Part shown: piece after piece, positions 51,447-61,798 of the stretch
Numbering within the stretch: the first letter of the stretch is position 1
Layout of the letters: each line of letters begins with the position of its first letter
Assembly: GCA_938029725.1 (NCBI GenBank)
Contig: CALHGE010000013.1
Span: 62,001-126,000, forward strand
Origin: an uncultured Flavobacteriaceae bacterium
GTDB lineage: Bacteria > Bacteroidota > Bacteroidia > Flavobacteriales > Flavobacteriaceae
Reading direction: 5' to 3'
Length of the DNA: 64,000 bases
Notes under the pieces: generated by a model
Database searches by the model: none
The model's input: only the letters and a program-made list of their open reading frames with translations
Told to the model about the DNA's origin: nothing
Program-made: the position numbers and the translations under genes

Positions 51447-52877
51447 CTATTCTTTATAAAAGTAGATGTTATCTACATAAAAATTAGACAATGGAGAGCC
51501 ATTTATATTTTCGTAGATAATTTGCCCAATCCTGCCTTTGTTTGATAAAGTAATAGGGATATCAAAACTCCTCCAGGCATCGGCTTCAAAATCTGAACTG
51601 GTGAAAAATATTTGTTGAATTTCATCATCCCCACCGCCATCTGCAGCATCATCTCCAAAATCTTTAAGCGTAATTAATAGATTAAGAGCTGGATCAATTG
51701 CTCCAGGAATAAAAAGGTCAAGGTGTAAATTAGGGGTTGTTGTTGCATCTACCGTAGGATTACTAAACTGGTTTCCAACAAAATTAAAATTGGTGTAATT
51801 TAAAATATTATCACCGTTTATGAAAAAATCAGCAGATAGTGTAGCTTGAAAAGGTTCCCAAAAACCGTTATAAAAGTCAACTGGCACGTTAGTATACACA
51901 TCACTATATATAGAAATCACATCACTAGCAGCCCTTGTAGGTAGTGGCGCAAAAACAAAACCTCCATTAACATTTATGGTTAGCGACCCCGCTCCTTGTA
52001 CACCATTCAAACTTGCTGTAATTTTTGCAGTTCCGTTATCTAGTATCGTTACCACACCTAATTCACTAACACTAGCAACATCAGCATTTGAAGAGTTAAA
52101 ATCAAAATATGCTGGCGCTAATGAGACCGTTGTATTTCTTCCTGATGCTAAAGTAAAGGTTTGCCTAAGCCCCGTAATTGCGATCTGGTCACTTAAGAAA
52201 GATTGCGTTATTGCATCTTCACCATTCTGAATTGACGGTGTTGGCTGGGTTATGGTACCTAGTTTTTCAAACTGTAATTCATCAATCCAAAAGGTGTACC
52301 CTAAATTGTTTATTGACCCAGCAGCGTATCGCAACATACCACGAACGTTTGTTAATTTAGAGGGATTAGATATTGGTATGATGTATTTAGACCACTGCGT
52401 GGATATACTAACATCTTCTAAAGTTGTTATAAACTTATTTTCTCCAAAGTCTTCGCCAAAACCAATTTCGCCAATGATGGCACCTTGTGAAGCCTTAGCC
52501 CAAAATGTTAGCGCATCATAACCAGATAAATCACGGCCTGAACCATCAATTCTTAAAATACCTCCAGCATAATTACCCTCTGGATCATTCGCATTAGGAA
52601 CATCTATGCGCATAGACGAGGAGCCACTATAGCTGACTTTGTCGTCTACAGACCAGGCAGTAAATTTTGACCCTACTGGATTATTATCTTCTGGACCATA
52701 TGGGAAGTAAAAGTCGCTACCAAGTCCTACAGGTAAATCTGTGAAAATCTGGGCAGTATTTGGAAAATTGGCAAACTCAACTTCATCTGATAAATCTCGC
52801 TCACAACTGATAGAAATCATAAAAATGAATCCTAAAAGGAATGTGATTCTTAAATACATATTATTTTCGTTTTTCAT
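51447..52877 (-). CDS. Glycan-binding lipoprotein with a Big_2-like domain
   Basis: 476 residues. Lipoprotein signal ends I-S-I-S-C-E-R. A beta-sandwich (about 40-205, with a C-terminal W-I-D-E-L-Q-F-E) resembles family 11/CBM-type sugar binding modules. Residues ~222-305 form an Ig-like Big_2 domain. A second sandwich (310-476) ends F-Y-V-D-N-I-Y-F-Y. No glycosidase active site is seen. It lies 11 bp after the barrel-fused glycosidase gene and so is part of the same transcript. A surface laminarin-binding role is the best reading. Confidence 0.75.
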   Translation of the reverse strand: MKNENNMYLRITFLLGFIFMISISCERDLSDEVEFANFPNTAQIFTDLPVGLGSDFYFPYGPEDNNPVGSKFTAWSVDDKVSYSGSSSMRIDVPNANDPEGNYAGGILRIDGSGRDLSGYDALTFWAKASQGAIIGEIGFGEDFGENKFITTLEDVSISTQWSKYIIPISNPSKLTNVRGMLRYAAGSINNLGYTFWIDELQFEKLGTITQPTPSIQNGEDAITQSFLSDQIAITGLRQTFTLASGRNTTVSLAPAYFDFNSSNADVASVSELGVVTILDNGTAKITASLNGVQGAGSLTINVNGGFVFAPLPTRAASDVISIYSDVYTNVPVDFYNGFWEPFQATLSADFFINGDNILNYTNFNFVGNQFSNPTVDATTTPNLHLDLFIPGAIDPALNLLITLKDFGDDAADGGGDDEIQQIFFTSSDFEADAWRSFDIPITLSNKGRIGQIIYENINGSPLSNFYVDNIYFYKE

Positions 52878-52888
52878 TACACTATAAT

Positions 52889-55800
52889 TTATTTACCAAT
52901 ATTGATGTGTACATACGTTCTGATTTCCCATTCACTGCCATTATCAAATCCGACTGGACTTACAACAGGTGCCTGTGCAAACTCAAGAGATGCAGTTGGG
53001 CCAAATCTTGGAGAAAATTCATTGAGCGAGCGCCATGTGCCCCGAATACCAATTTTCGTGTTTGGCAGAATAAACCAATCTGGTTTCCCTAAAGTTGTTG
53101 ACAAATCAAGCATTAGTTGTACTGGATAGGTAAGGTTGAAATCACGATGATAATCGAAAGGGCCCCAGTCATTAATCTTTACAGAACTAACTACCTTGAC
53201 TTTATTAATAATCGCTCTAATATCACCTCCACCTCTTTTAATCAATCTTTCATCGCTACCATTTGCCTGCCCATTACCGTAGTACAGATTAGCAATCAGG
53301 CCTAAATCAGGACTGATTTTCGAGACAATTCGTGTATGTGCTTCCCATAAATCTTGTGCCGGAGCGGAATTAGGAAATGCAAATAAGCTCCGATTGGCTA
53401 AAAAGCCAATTGCCGCATCTTGCGTGGTAGGAAGGTGCCGATAAACAAAGCCAGCACTCATCGCAAACTTTGCATCTTCAGCCCTATCGTTATCCCACTG
53501 ATACATCCAAGTAGCAGGTGTAGGATCATAGGTAAACAAAAGCTCGCCAGCTGTAGTTTCTCTATTTGCTCTTACAACAAAAGGGTCATCTTGAATGTTT
53601 CTGAGCCTACCAGGAGCAGGAGCATCATTTGGCATGGCATCAACTATGGGCTTTTGCCATAAAAAATTAGGTGCAATTTGTAATTTACCTACGGTGTAGG
53701 TAAATCCGGCTAAAACGTTCGTTTGGTTTCCACTACCGGAGTCTTTTAATTTCCAACCTGTAAAGGTCTGTGTTTGATCGGCTCCACCATTCGCCACCAA
53801 GCCTTGAATTGCTCCTTGAGCATAAACATTAAAAGCTCCGTTAGAATAGGTCAGCTTTGCTTTACCACCCCAATTATCCAATTCGTTGACTTCATCAGTA
53901 AAGATGGTATAATTTCCAGGTTCACCTACTGCTACTTGAAATTTTCTACCGTTTAGTGGTTGTCCACCCCAGATACCACCAACCTCAATGCCAAGGTCTC
54001 CAATTTTTCTTTTTGCATAAATCGATCCCCTACGCGTCTTTGGTTGTGGAATAAAATTAGAAGTAACTGCTTGAGGCGCATCAGATATATCTTCATGAAA
54101 TACTGCGGCTACGTCGTATTTACCAATTTTTCTGGTGTATTTCAATAAAAATGCAGGGTTTGCTCCCCACCACAATTGTGGACCAAAAGCTGCTTTTAAA
54201 CCTTTGATTGCTTTTTTACCGTCCAATTCAAACCCACTGATTTCACCGCCATAGATATCGAGGTTTGGACCATAGTTCGCTTCTGGATATAATCCGAAAA
54301 AATCACCTTCATAGGCCCAATGGTAATGACCTGTTCTATAAAACCCTCTTAGATCAAAATCCTTTGCATTCCAAGTATATTCTGCATTATAAATCTGAAC
54401 TCTATTGAGGTCTGAAAGCTCTAATGGACCATTTTCTGTAGCTACAATTTGCGGTCTCGCCCGATTCTCATAAAATATTTCATCTATTGGATTCGTAGCA
54501 ACATTACCAGTAATATTGACCGTAACGTTGGCGCTCATATTTGCAGAAGGATTGCCCTGTACCCCAACAAAATAGGATTGCATATGATCAAAACCAAGTT
54601 GGTCTGGATAAACCGTATTGTCTAGGTCTGCTTGATCAGGTGTTGTAAGCAAACTACCACCGGTATTAAAAGTTGTAAATTCAGCTCTTAAATTGCTAAT
54701 GCTAAGTTTATTCGTTGCTCCACCACCTAAAGCGGCTTTGTCTCCTCGCGCTCTTAAAACAGCATCTGTTAGCGCTATATTATCAAAATGATTACTAATA
54801 AAATCTAAGGTCACGCCTTCAGCGTATGGGTTTAATTGATGTGCTTCTTTTAGCGCATAATACGCAGCGCGAGGATACAAATCATAAAGCCCCCTTTCAT
54901 TGGTAGCTCCCTTGGCGCAAATACCAAACCATTCCTCATTCATGTTATTCTCACCTTCAACGAAATCGTGTTCGTAACCTCCATTAGGCCAAGAAGCTGA
55001 ATTGTCATGAACATCAAAATTTTTGGTTTGGTCAAATTTCCACCAACCGTCACTAAATTGAAAAGTGAAACCTCCAATTGAATTCCCCGCCTTACCTAAA
55101 CCTGCTGCATTTTCATAAATCTCTTTCCAGTTCCCTACCATGTAATAGGCCTGAGATTCTTGGTCTTCTTGATTTTCTTTAGCGTTAAAGGCATCCGCTC
55201 CGAATTCAGTAAACATAAAGGGCTTATTCAATTTTTCTTTTACCTTTTCAAAAGCATCCGTAAAAGAAATACCACGGTACATATTAGTACCATATATATC
55301 CACATCTTTACATTCCTCGGCAATAATATCTATAAAAACTAAATCTCCATTACACATCGCTATCGGCAAAGAATCATCGATACCCTTCATCAATACTGTT
55401 GCAGAATTAAATAATTTATACATCGCCCTAGCGCGTTTTGTAGATTTTCTATCCGCCATGGGAATCTCCTCCGTTTCAGCACCATCCCAAAAAAGACCAT
55501 AATTATTTTCGTTTCCTAATAGATACATTAAAAGTCCCGGTGTTCCTTTGTACTTATTCACCATAGCAGACACCTCAGCCATGAGTATTTTTTCGGTCGC
55601 TGGATCTGAATATTCGGTGTTCGCAACCCATGATCCTTGGATAGTTAACCCGTAGCGCCCGAAGGCGTGATTTATCATGGTATAAATTCCATAATTCTCA
55701 TAAATATATTGAATCCATTTTGGCTGTACCCCCTCATATTGTCGAATGGCGTTTACCCCCATATTTTTCAGTAAGCCCATTTCAGTGTCAAGTGCTGCTT

Positions 55801-56023
55801 TGATCACGTCATCTGATTGTTGCCATAAGCTGTAGCCCATTACACTGGTACCGATTGGCACATAATCCCAATTCATCCCATTTATCATGAACGCTTCGCC
55901 GTTCACAAGCAACTTCATTTCATTGTCTTGACTGGATACTGCGATTTGCCCAACCTGAGAAAAACTAGTTGTACAAACTAAAAGTAATATAAGATGAAGG
56001 AATCTTTTTTGAGTTGTGCTCAT
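52889..56023 (-). CDS. Glycosidase (GH2/GH5-like TIM barrel) fused to a predicted outer-membrane beta-barrel
   Basis: 1044 residues. Signal peptide 1-23 (ends T-T-S-F-S-Q). Residues 30-400 are a clan A TIM barrel: G-M-N-W-D-Y-V-P near 49-56, acid E172 in L-G-N-E-N-N-Y, nucleophile E273 in M-F-T-E-F-G-A-D. From about 430 to the end are long alternating hydrophobic/polar strands with aromatic girdles, for example F-N-V-Y-A-Q-G-A and L-G-L-I-A-N-L-Y-Y-G, and short loops, as in outer-membrane porins. It ends Y-V-H-I-N-I-G-K. It seems to be a glycosidase that is anchored in, or works with, its own pore. It is first in the locus after the regulator. Substrate inferred as beta-glucan from neighbours. 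Confidence 0.75.
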   Translation of the reverse strand: MSTTQKRFLHLILLLVCTTSFSQVGQIAVSSQDNEMKLLVNGEAFMINGMNWDYVPIGTSVMGYSLWQQSDDVIKAALDTEMGLLKNMGVNAIRQYEGVQPKWIQYIYENYGIYTMINHAFGRYGLTIQGSWVANTEYSDPATEKILMAEVSAMVNKYKGTPGLLMYLLGNENNYGLFWDGAETEEIPMADRKSTKRARAMYKLFNSATVLMKGIDDSLPIAMCNGDLVFIDIIAEECKDVDIYGTNMYRGISFTDAFEKVKEKLNKPFMFTEFGADAFNAKENQEDQESQAYYMVGNWKEIYENAAGLGKAGNSIGGFTFQFSDGWWKFDQTKNFDVHDNSASWPNGGYEHDFVEGENNMNEEWFGICAKGATNERGLYDLYPRAAYYALKEAHQLNPYAEGVTLDFISNHFDNIALTDAVLRARGDKAALGGGATNKLSISNLRAEFTTFNTGGSLLTTPDQADLDNTVYPDQLGFDHMQSYFVGVQGNPSANMSANVTVNITGNVATNPIDEIFYENRARPQIVATENGPLELSDLNRVQIYNAEYTWNAKDFDLRGFYRTGHYHWAYEGDFFGLYPEANYGPNLDIYGGEISGFELDGKKAIKGLKAAFGPQLWWGANPAFLLKYTRKIGKYDVAAVFHEDISDAPQAVTSNFIPQPKTRRGSIYAKRKIGDLGIEVGGIWGGQPLNGRKFQVAVGEPGNYTIFTDEVNELDNWGGKAKLTYSNGAFNVYAQGAIQGLVANGGADQTQTFTGWKLKDSGSGNQTNVLAGFTYTVGKLQIAPNFLWQKPIVDAMPNDAPAPGRLRNIQDDPFVVRANRETTAGELLFTYDPTPATWMYQWDNDRAEDAKFAMSAGFVYRHLPTTQDAAIGFLANRSLFAFPNSAPAQDLWEAHTRIVSKISPDLGLIANLYYGNGQANGSDERLIKRGGGDIRAIINKVKVVSSVKINDWGPFDYHRDFNLTYPVQLMLDLSTTLGKPDWFILPNTKIGIRGTWRSLNEFSPRFGPTASLEFAQAPVVSPVGFDNGSEWEIRTYVHINIGK

Positions 56024-56271
56024 TTATAAAATTTTGTGAGTATAAACTTATTGCCTAAAATTGTAAATTCAATAAATAATAACCTCAACAATAGCGAACA
56101 TGTCAAATAAGAAGTGGTTTTTTTATCAATAACACCAGCTAGTTGCTTTTATTTAGGGGTTTAGATAGCCCATCAGTATATATTTTGAAGTAACGACAAA
56201 AAGCAAGTTAGTTAAAACTAAATAACAGTGTATAGCTCATGTTGAGGTAAAAAGTATTTATATCAAACACC

Positions 56272-59139
56272 TTACAGGTCTAGAATATAGTTAACTAGGT
56301 TGTCTTCGTGTTGTAAATTCAATTTTTTTCGAAGTCTATATCTTTTAATCTCAACACTTCTAGGGGTTATATTAAGCAACTCAGACATCTCTTTACTCGA
56401 TAAGTTTAAACGCAAATAACCACATAATTTAAGATCACTTGGGGTGAGTACGGGGTGTTGTGTTTTTAAATTCTTCAAAAACTTGTTATCCGCATTATTA
56501 AATGCTTCTTGAAAAAGCTCCCAGTCATCGTTTTGTCTTAGGCTTTTGTTTATCACATTTATTACCGACCTAATCACTTCATCATCTTGCGCCCCTCTCA
56601 AGTCTTCTTTAATCGTTCTCAATAAATCATTCTTTTTTGCTATACTCATTAAAGAGGCCGCCACTTCTTTACTTTTACTAGAAAAATCGATCTTCAACTT
56701 TTCGTTTTTAAGTTTTATGATTTCACGTTCGTTTTGCACTTTCACAAGGCTAAATTCTTTTTCATTTTTAGCAATTAAAGCTAGACGCTGTTTTTTATAA
56801 TATCGCTTGTAAACACTGTGAATTAGAAGTAATAAAAACAGCAAACCTAACACGTAAATTGCTTTCATTATGTTAGTGATATACCAAGGCTTTTTAACCA
56901 CAAACTGGTAGCTAGCAACATTGTTAGAAATAGCGTGCCCAATTTTAGATTTCACATTAAAAGTATATTCACCATGAGGAAGGTTTTCAAATAGAGCTCT
57001 AGGGTTTGTTGACCAATCACTCCAATCGTCATAAATACCTATTAGTTGAAACTGATATTGAGTACTCACATATTTATTAAATTCAGAGGTGTAAAAAGAA
57101 ATTTTTAGATTATTTTGATTCGTATCGAAATCTCCTTTTGAATCTACATTCTGCAGCTTTTTAATCACTTTATTGCGGCCATTCACAACCTGGTCGATAT
57201 GCACAAGAAAATCTTCTATTACCGGCTCATTAATATTGATAATGGTGTATCCTGAAGTGGTTCCCATTAAATATTTTTCATCTCCAAGACTTGAAATATT
57301 TTCATATCCAATAATACCCCTTCTCACAACCGAGGTTAAGGGTATATTATTAATTCGACCTTTGTTCGTTAAGCCGTTAGGCGTTATATAACTTATACCA
57401 GATTTTGTAAAAATCCATAGTATATTATCTTTTTCATCTACTATTAGCTTTCCTGATTCATAGCTACCTTGATTGTATACTCCGCTTAGAAGACTGTCTT
57501 TGATAAATTTCTGTTTTATTTTATCATATTTAAAAACACCTTTTTTATAAGCGTATAACAAATCTCCATTATATTTAGCTATTCCAGAATTAACACCTTT
57601 TAATGTGGAATCAATAACAACATTTTCAATTCTTGCATACGAAGAATCTACTTGCAGCTTAAAAACACCTTTGTATTCATGGTTTACAAAAATTTCATTT
57701 TCCAGCGTCTCAAAATAACGAGATGAATTATTAAAACCCTCCAATTTATTCCTCAGTTTCCAATTACCATTCGATTCTTCTAAAACATAAAGGCCGTCAT
57801 AATTTCCTTGCAACAACAAATTAGTTTCACCATCAATACGCGCTATATTCCAAGCTCCTGCTATTTCAGATATCCTCTTTAAGTTCTTATTCTCAACAAC
57901 AAAGGTACCGGAGTCATGACCACAAAACAGGGTTTTCTCAATCACCTTCAAACACCATACTTGGCCTTGAGTACCATCAATAAAATCAAAATCATCAGCA
58001 GTACCCTTTTTTCTATAGAAGAGGCCTTGATTTGTTCCTAGATATAAATACCCATCGTGCGTAGCAGATGCATAGACGCTTCCAAGTATTCCATTCTCTT
58101 CATTATGCACTTCATAAGGAGAATGGGTATCGACATAACTTATACCATTATCAAGCCCCAGCCAGAAATTATTTGATTGGTCTTCGAAAAGCGCCAATAC
58201 TGTATTATTAATTAATCCATTATCACGGTTGATTTTTAATACGATTTCCCCCTTTTCGTTTACGATAAATAAACCATCGGCAATTGTTCCTAGTGCAAGG
58301 CTGTTATCCTTTAATTTGATAGCATCATATATACTAACTTTAGATAAAAAATCATTTGAGAACGTTTTCGACTTTACAACACGCTGATCAAGAACCTTAT
58401 AAAAACCATCGTTTTTTGTCAGTATCAATGCATCTTTTTTACTGCCGAAAATATTAATGACTTCGTTCTTTTTAACGACGTCATCATCTAGAAATAAAAC
58501 AGCCTTACCATCATTAATTCTAAAAATTCCTTTTCCAATTTTTTGAAAATACACCTCCTGGTTCATTTCAAAGATTTTAGTAATCCTACTTTCAGAATCG
58601 ATAACCTTAAATGACCCGTCTTTAATGTTGTATATATAGATACGCTGCAATGATTGAAAAACCATCGAATCAGCTATGTTAATAATGTTCCAGAACTCTT
58701 CATCCTCTATAAGATCTATACCTGATTTTTGTGACAAAGAAGTGTATTCTAAGGCCTGCAGTTCATTTTTCTGCCAATAGCCAAACTCCATATAATTACC
58801 AGTGTAAATCAAATCACCGACAACTTGAACTGAACGCATTATGGTCTCATTTGGAGAAAGGTAGTATTTCCAATGTGCTCCGTTAAATTCTAGCAAGCCC
58901 TTGCTATTGGCAACATATATTAATTTATCTGAAGATTGGGAAATTCCCCAATTTTGATTCTCCCCCTTGTACTCATTAGGAAGGAAGTTTTTTACAGAAG
59001 GTAGCTGCTGGCCATAGCCTACAAAAGCAGATAGCAAAAGTACAACGCTCAACAAAATGACTTCTCGCATTGCTCTAGAAAAGAGGGTATTCGAACCCCG
59101 TTCTAACTTTGTTATTTTATGTTTTCTTACTATTTTCAT
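56272..59139 (-). CDS. Membrane-spanning regulator: periplasmic two-component-type propeller with a LuxR-type DNA-binding domain
   Basis: 955 residues from ATG 59139 (the ATG at 59070 is another option; a start at 59307 adds 56 residues and is unlikely). An N-terminal signal/anchor (V-I-L-L-S-V-V-L-L-L-S-A-F) precedes a periplasmic sensor with Reg_prop-type propeller repeats and a Y_Y_Y domain (the W-S-D-W segment). A membrane helix lies roughly 200 residues from the end, then a coiled coil and a GerE/LuxR HTH whose core is L-T-P-S-D-L-K-L-C-G-Y-L and N-I-T-P-R-S-V-E-I-K-R-Y-R-L-R-K-K-L. There is no kinase. So it is a one-component, SusR-like sensor, likely sensing laminari-oligomers and switching on the locus at its 3' side. 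Confidence 0.85.
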   Translation of the reverse strand: MKIVRKHKITKLERGSNTLFSRAMREVILLSVVLLLSAFVGYGQQLPSVKNFLPNEYKGENQNWGISQSSDKLIYVANSKGLLEFNGAHWKYYLSPNETIMRSVQVVGDLIYTGNYMEFGYWQKNELQALEYTSLSQKSGIDLIEDEEFWNIINIADSMVFQSLQRIYIYNIKDGSFKVIDSESRITKIFEMNQEVYFQKIGKGIFRINDGKAVLFLDDDVVKKNEVINIFGSKKDALILTKNDGFYKVLDQRVVKSKTFSNDFLSKVSIYDAIKLKDNSLALGTIADGLFIVNEKGEIVLKINRDNGLINNTVLALFEDQSNNFWLGLDNGISYVDTHSPYEVHNEENGILGSVYASATHDGYLYLGTNQGLFYRKKGTADDFDFIDGTQGQVWCLKVIEKTLFCGHDSGTFVVENKNLKRISEIAGAWNIARIDGETNLLLQGNYDGLYVLEESNGNWKLRNKLEGFNNSSRYFETLENEIFVNHEYKGVFKLQVDSSYARIENVVIDSTLKGVNSGIAKYNGDLLYAYKKGVFKYDKIKQKFIKDSLLSGVYNQGSYESGKLIVDEKDNILWIFTKSGISYITPNGLTNKGRINNIPLTSVVRRGIIGYENISSLGDEKYLMGTTSGYTIININEPVIEDFLVHIDQVVNGRNKVIKKLQNVDSKGDFDTNQNNLKISFYTSEFNKYVSTQYQFQLIGIYDDWSDWSTNPRALFENLPHGEYTFNVKSKIGHAISNNVASYQFVVKKPWYITNIMKAIYVLGLLFLLLLIHSVYKRYYKKQRLALIAKNEKEFSLVKVQNEREIIKLKNEKLKIDFSSKSKEVAASLMSIAKKNDLLRTIKEDLRGAQDDEVIRSVINVINKSLRQNDDWELFQEAFNNADNKFLKNLKTQHPVLTPSDLKLCGYLRLNLSSKEMSELLNITPRSVEIKRYRLRKKLNLQHEDNLVNYILDL

Positions 59140-59307
59140 CTCAAGCAAAGGGGTTATTTTATCAATATCATTAAAATTAACCTTATAAATTCGCAATTTA
59201 ACAAGACACTTCGATATAAAAACTATACAAACGATTTCTAGACCATTGATATTTGGATTAAATCGATGAAGTGGCAAATAACATCGACTATCTAAAACTA
59301 AAGGCAT

Positions 59308-59635
59308 AAGATAGCATAAAAACCATATTTTCGCTATACAATAGCTAATAATTTCAGCGCTTCAATTTTATTTTATTTGATCGAATGTTTAGGTAATGTT
59401 GGGTTAATTAAAAAATATTTTAGCCCCTGAAATTCACATGCTTTGGGAATCATTTCTTTTTATTTAATTTTAACCAAGAGTTTAGTTTGTGTCATGATTA
59501 AAAATGATGAGGATCTCTCTTATACTTAGTAATCAAAAATTTAATTAAGTGCATCTTAAATCACTTAAATGATTTTACATTCATCAATTAAACCTTTCTT
59601 TACAAAAAAATAATTAAAATAATCACAAAAGTCCC
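59308..59635. other. Intergenic region between regulator and LRR lipoprotein
   Basis: 328 bp, very AT-rich, holding divergent promoters. I see no gene or strong repeat. Confidence 0.4.
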
Positions 59636-60484
59636 ATGCTTAAAAAGCAATTTATTCTTTTTCTCATTACCGTATTCTGTGCTTGCTCTTCAGATGATGA
59701 TAAACCAACCGAAGTGCAATCTACCCTCATTTCGAGTCCTAGTTTTGAACAAGCGCTAATTGATATTGGACTTGATACGGATGGTGTTCTCAATGGAACA
59801 GTTGTCATAGACAACATTGCCGAGATTACATACCTTCCTTTGAATGACGCTAACATAAGTAGTTTAGTAGGTCTTGAAAAATTTAGCGGATTAAAGAAAC
59901 TTGATGTTTTTAATAATCGACTTACTACACTAGATATTAGACAAAATACAGCTCTTAAAGAGTTGAATTTTTCTAATAATTTAATAAGCTCTATAGATAC
60001 CAGCCAAAATACTGCATTGACATCATTGGTATGTTTCAACAACCAGCTTACAAATTTAGATCTAAGTCAAAATACCTTGTTGGTAACTTTAGCATGTACC
60101 AATAACAAGCTCTCATCTTTAGATGTTGGCTCAAACCCTAAGTTATCCTTATTGTATTGTTCAAAAAATCAACTTAGCGCGATCGACGTAAGTTCAAATA
60201 CACTGATTGAAGAGCTATTTTGTTTTGAAAACCAGATTACCAGCTTAGACCTTAGTCAAAACATTGCGCTTACTGCACTTTACTGTAACGACAATCAACT
60301 TATAAGTTTAGATGTAAAAAATGGTACGAACAGTATCCTTTTGGAGTTCAACGCAATGAACAATATGAACCTGAACTGTATTCAATTGGATAACGAGAAT
60401 GAAGCAAAAATGGGCAAAGCCCCTTACGGGCAATGGTTTAGAGACGAAAATTCAGTATTCGCTCAAATTTGCATTGTGCCTTAA
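59636..60484 (+). CDS. Leucine-rich-repeat lipoprotein
   Basis: 282 residues. Lipoprotein signal ends F-C-A-C (C17) and is followed by S-S-D-D-D, a possible surface-export signal for Bacteroidota lipoproteins. About seven 21-residue LRR units (from roughly 95 to 245) repeat L-x-x-L-x-C/F-x-N-N-x-L-x-x-L-D, forming a solenoid. LRR lipoproteins of this type are often protein- or surface-contact adhesins in Flavobacteriia. No enzyme motif is seen. It is on the opposite strand to the laminarin locus and not part of it. Confidence 0.85.
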   Translation: MLKKQFILFLITVFCACSSDDDKPTEVQSTLISSPSFEQALIDIGLDTDGVLNGTVVIDNIAEITYLPLNDANISSLVGLEKFSGLKKLDVFNNRLTTLDIRQNTALKELNFSNNLISSIDTSQNTALTSLVCFNNQLTNLDLSQNTLLVTLACTNNKLSSLDVGSNPKLSLLYCSKNQLSAIDVSSNTLIEELFCFENQITSLDLSQNIALTALYCNDNQLISLDVKNGTNSILLEFNAMNNMNLNCIQLDNENEAKMGKAPYGQWFRDENSVFAQICIVP

Positions 60485-60648
60485 GCAAGGTGAGCCTAGT
60501 GCATAGTTATTTTGATCTTAAAAAACGAACAGCCTAGTGATACGAGGAACGAAAATAAAACCACTTTTTGATTGATTATTACATTATTTTAATTGTTTTA
60601 CTTCGCAGGCAGTTTAATGCGATCAACGAATAAAACATTAAGAGTACC

Positions 60649-61329
60649 TCAAATAAATTTCTTTGAATCTTCGAACTCAGAAAACAATAAATCCAAAACG
60701 GACAATTGCTCAAGAAAAACTTTACCTTTTTGGTTGTACTGAGGGCTCTTATGATCGTGATAAGAAATCTTGATATTATCTTTATCAAAAATATCCTTAT
60801 CTTTTTCTAGGTAGCCCTTTGAGCCACTATTTGCAATTAATTCTGTAGCATTCACTTGCTTGCAAATATCTAATACCAAATTACTTTTCTTGCCTGTTGT
60901 CTCTAGCTCAGAAGCGAGGACGAACTTGGTGGTGATATCAAGAAACTGGCAGCATTCCGTAATAAAATTTATATTAAAATCAGCAATTTTAGTCCAGTCT
61001 TCTTGATACAATTTTTCTAAAAAAAGAATTTTTTTATACTTTTTTCCGTAGTTACTTTGAAAAATATCAAGGTGCTTTTGTTTCCAATCTTGACCGTTAT
61101 CAATAAGAGTATCCTTAATTAAAGTACTCGTTTTAGAGGATTTTGTAGGTATTCGAACCCAAATTTCTGAGTCTTCAATCTTTGATCCAATTTTCAACCT
61201 GTTTCGCATATGCCAAGTCTGTTTCTTGAATTCTACATTATCCAGAAAAACAAAAACATCAGAATTTTTGATCATTTCAAAATAACCTATCCAAGGAAAA
61301 AGTGTCGGTTGTGATATACTAACTTTCAT
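60649..61329 (-). CDS. WbqC-family protein
   Basis: 226 residues. The family start S-I-S-Q-P-T-L-F-P-W-I-G-Y-F-E is at 4-18, then V-F-L-D-N-V-E-F and K-Q-T-W-H-M-R-N-R. A late S-G/N-S-G-S-K-G-Y-L is also typical. WbqC proteins occur in O-antigen/capsule loci and are described as putative glycine/sugar amide transferases; the reaction is not settled. It is a single-gene unit here, not next to the main polysaccharide cluster, so a role in that polymer is only possible. Confidence 0.85.
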   Translation of the reverse strand: MKVSISQPTLFPWIGYFEMIKNSDVFVFLDNVEFKKQTWHMRNRLKIGSKIEDSEIWVRIPTKSSKTSTLIKDTLIDNGQDWKQKHLDIFQSNYGKKYKKILFLEKLYQEDWTKIADFNINFITECCQFLDITTKFVLASELETTGKKSNLVLDICKQVNATELIANSGSKGYLEKDKDIFDKDNIKISYHDHKSPQYNQKGKVFLEQLSVLDLLFSEFEDSKKFI

Positions 61330-61790
61330 TTAAGAGTAACTTTTGATTATAATCATTTAAAGTGCCTGCTAACATTGTAATTTAATACATAGTCTTACCA
61401 TTTTTCGAGCTTCAGTGCGGGAAGACAATTAACCGCAAAACCGCATTTCAATTTCCAATTAATTTGCTGTAAAGCCTCTTTTGATTCGTTTTTAGACTAA
61501 ATGGTATATCATAAACAAATCTTTTCAAAATCTGATAGACCGCAAACTTATGACAAAACTATCCATTGCTTGTACAAATGATTGGCCATTTGCATAAATA
61601 AAACGTCCTATAATTCATTTAAGTATTCACCAAAAGGCTACGTAAGTCATGTCGCAAATTTTTTACTCTACAAAATGATCACTAACAGTACGTTAGGAAC
61701 AAATCATTGCGTAAATTAACCCATAAAATATAAGCGAATAGACACCTATTAACTAGAGTACAGTGCACTTCAGTCACAGTACCCCTAGAC
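61330..61790. other. AT-rich non-coding stretch
   Basis: No reading frame of note. A 7-bp inverted repeat (arms 61774-61780 and 61789-61795) lies just before the T9SS fossil. Parts may belong to the same decayed gene, but I could not recover a frame. Confidence 0.4.
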
Positions 61791-61798
61791 TGTGAGTA

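Noticed and set aside
59623..60042. Minus-strand frame opposite the LRR lipoprotein
   Set aside because: It shadows the LRR repeats, which give a periodic antisense pattern; the plus-strand gene has a lipobox and regular repeats.
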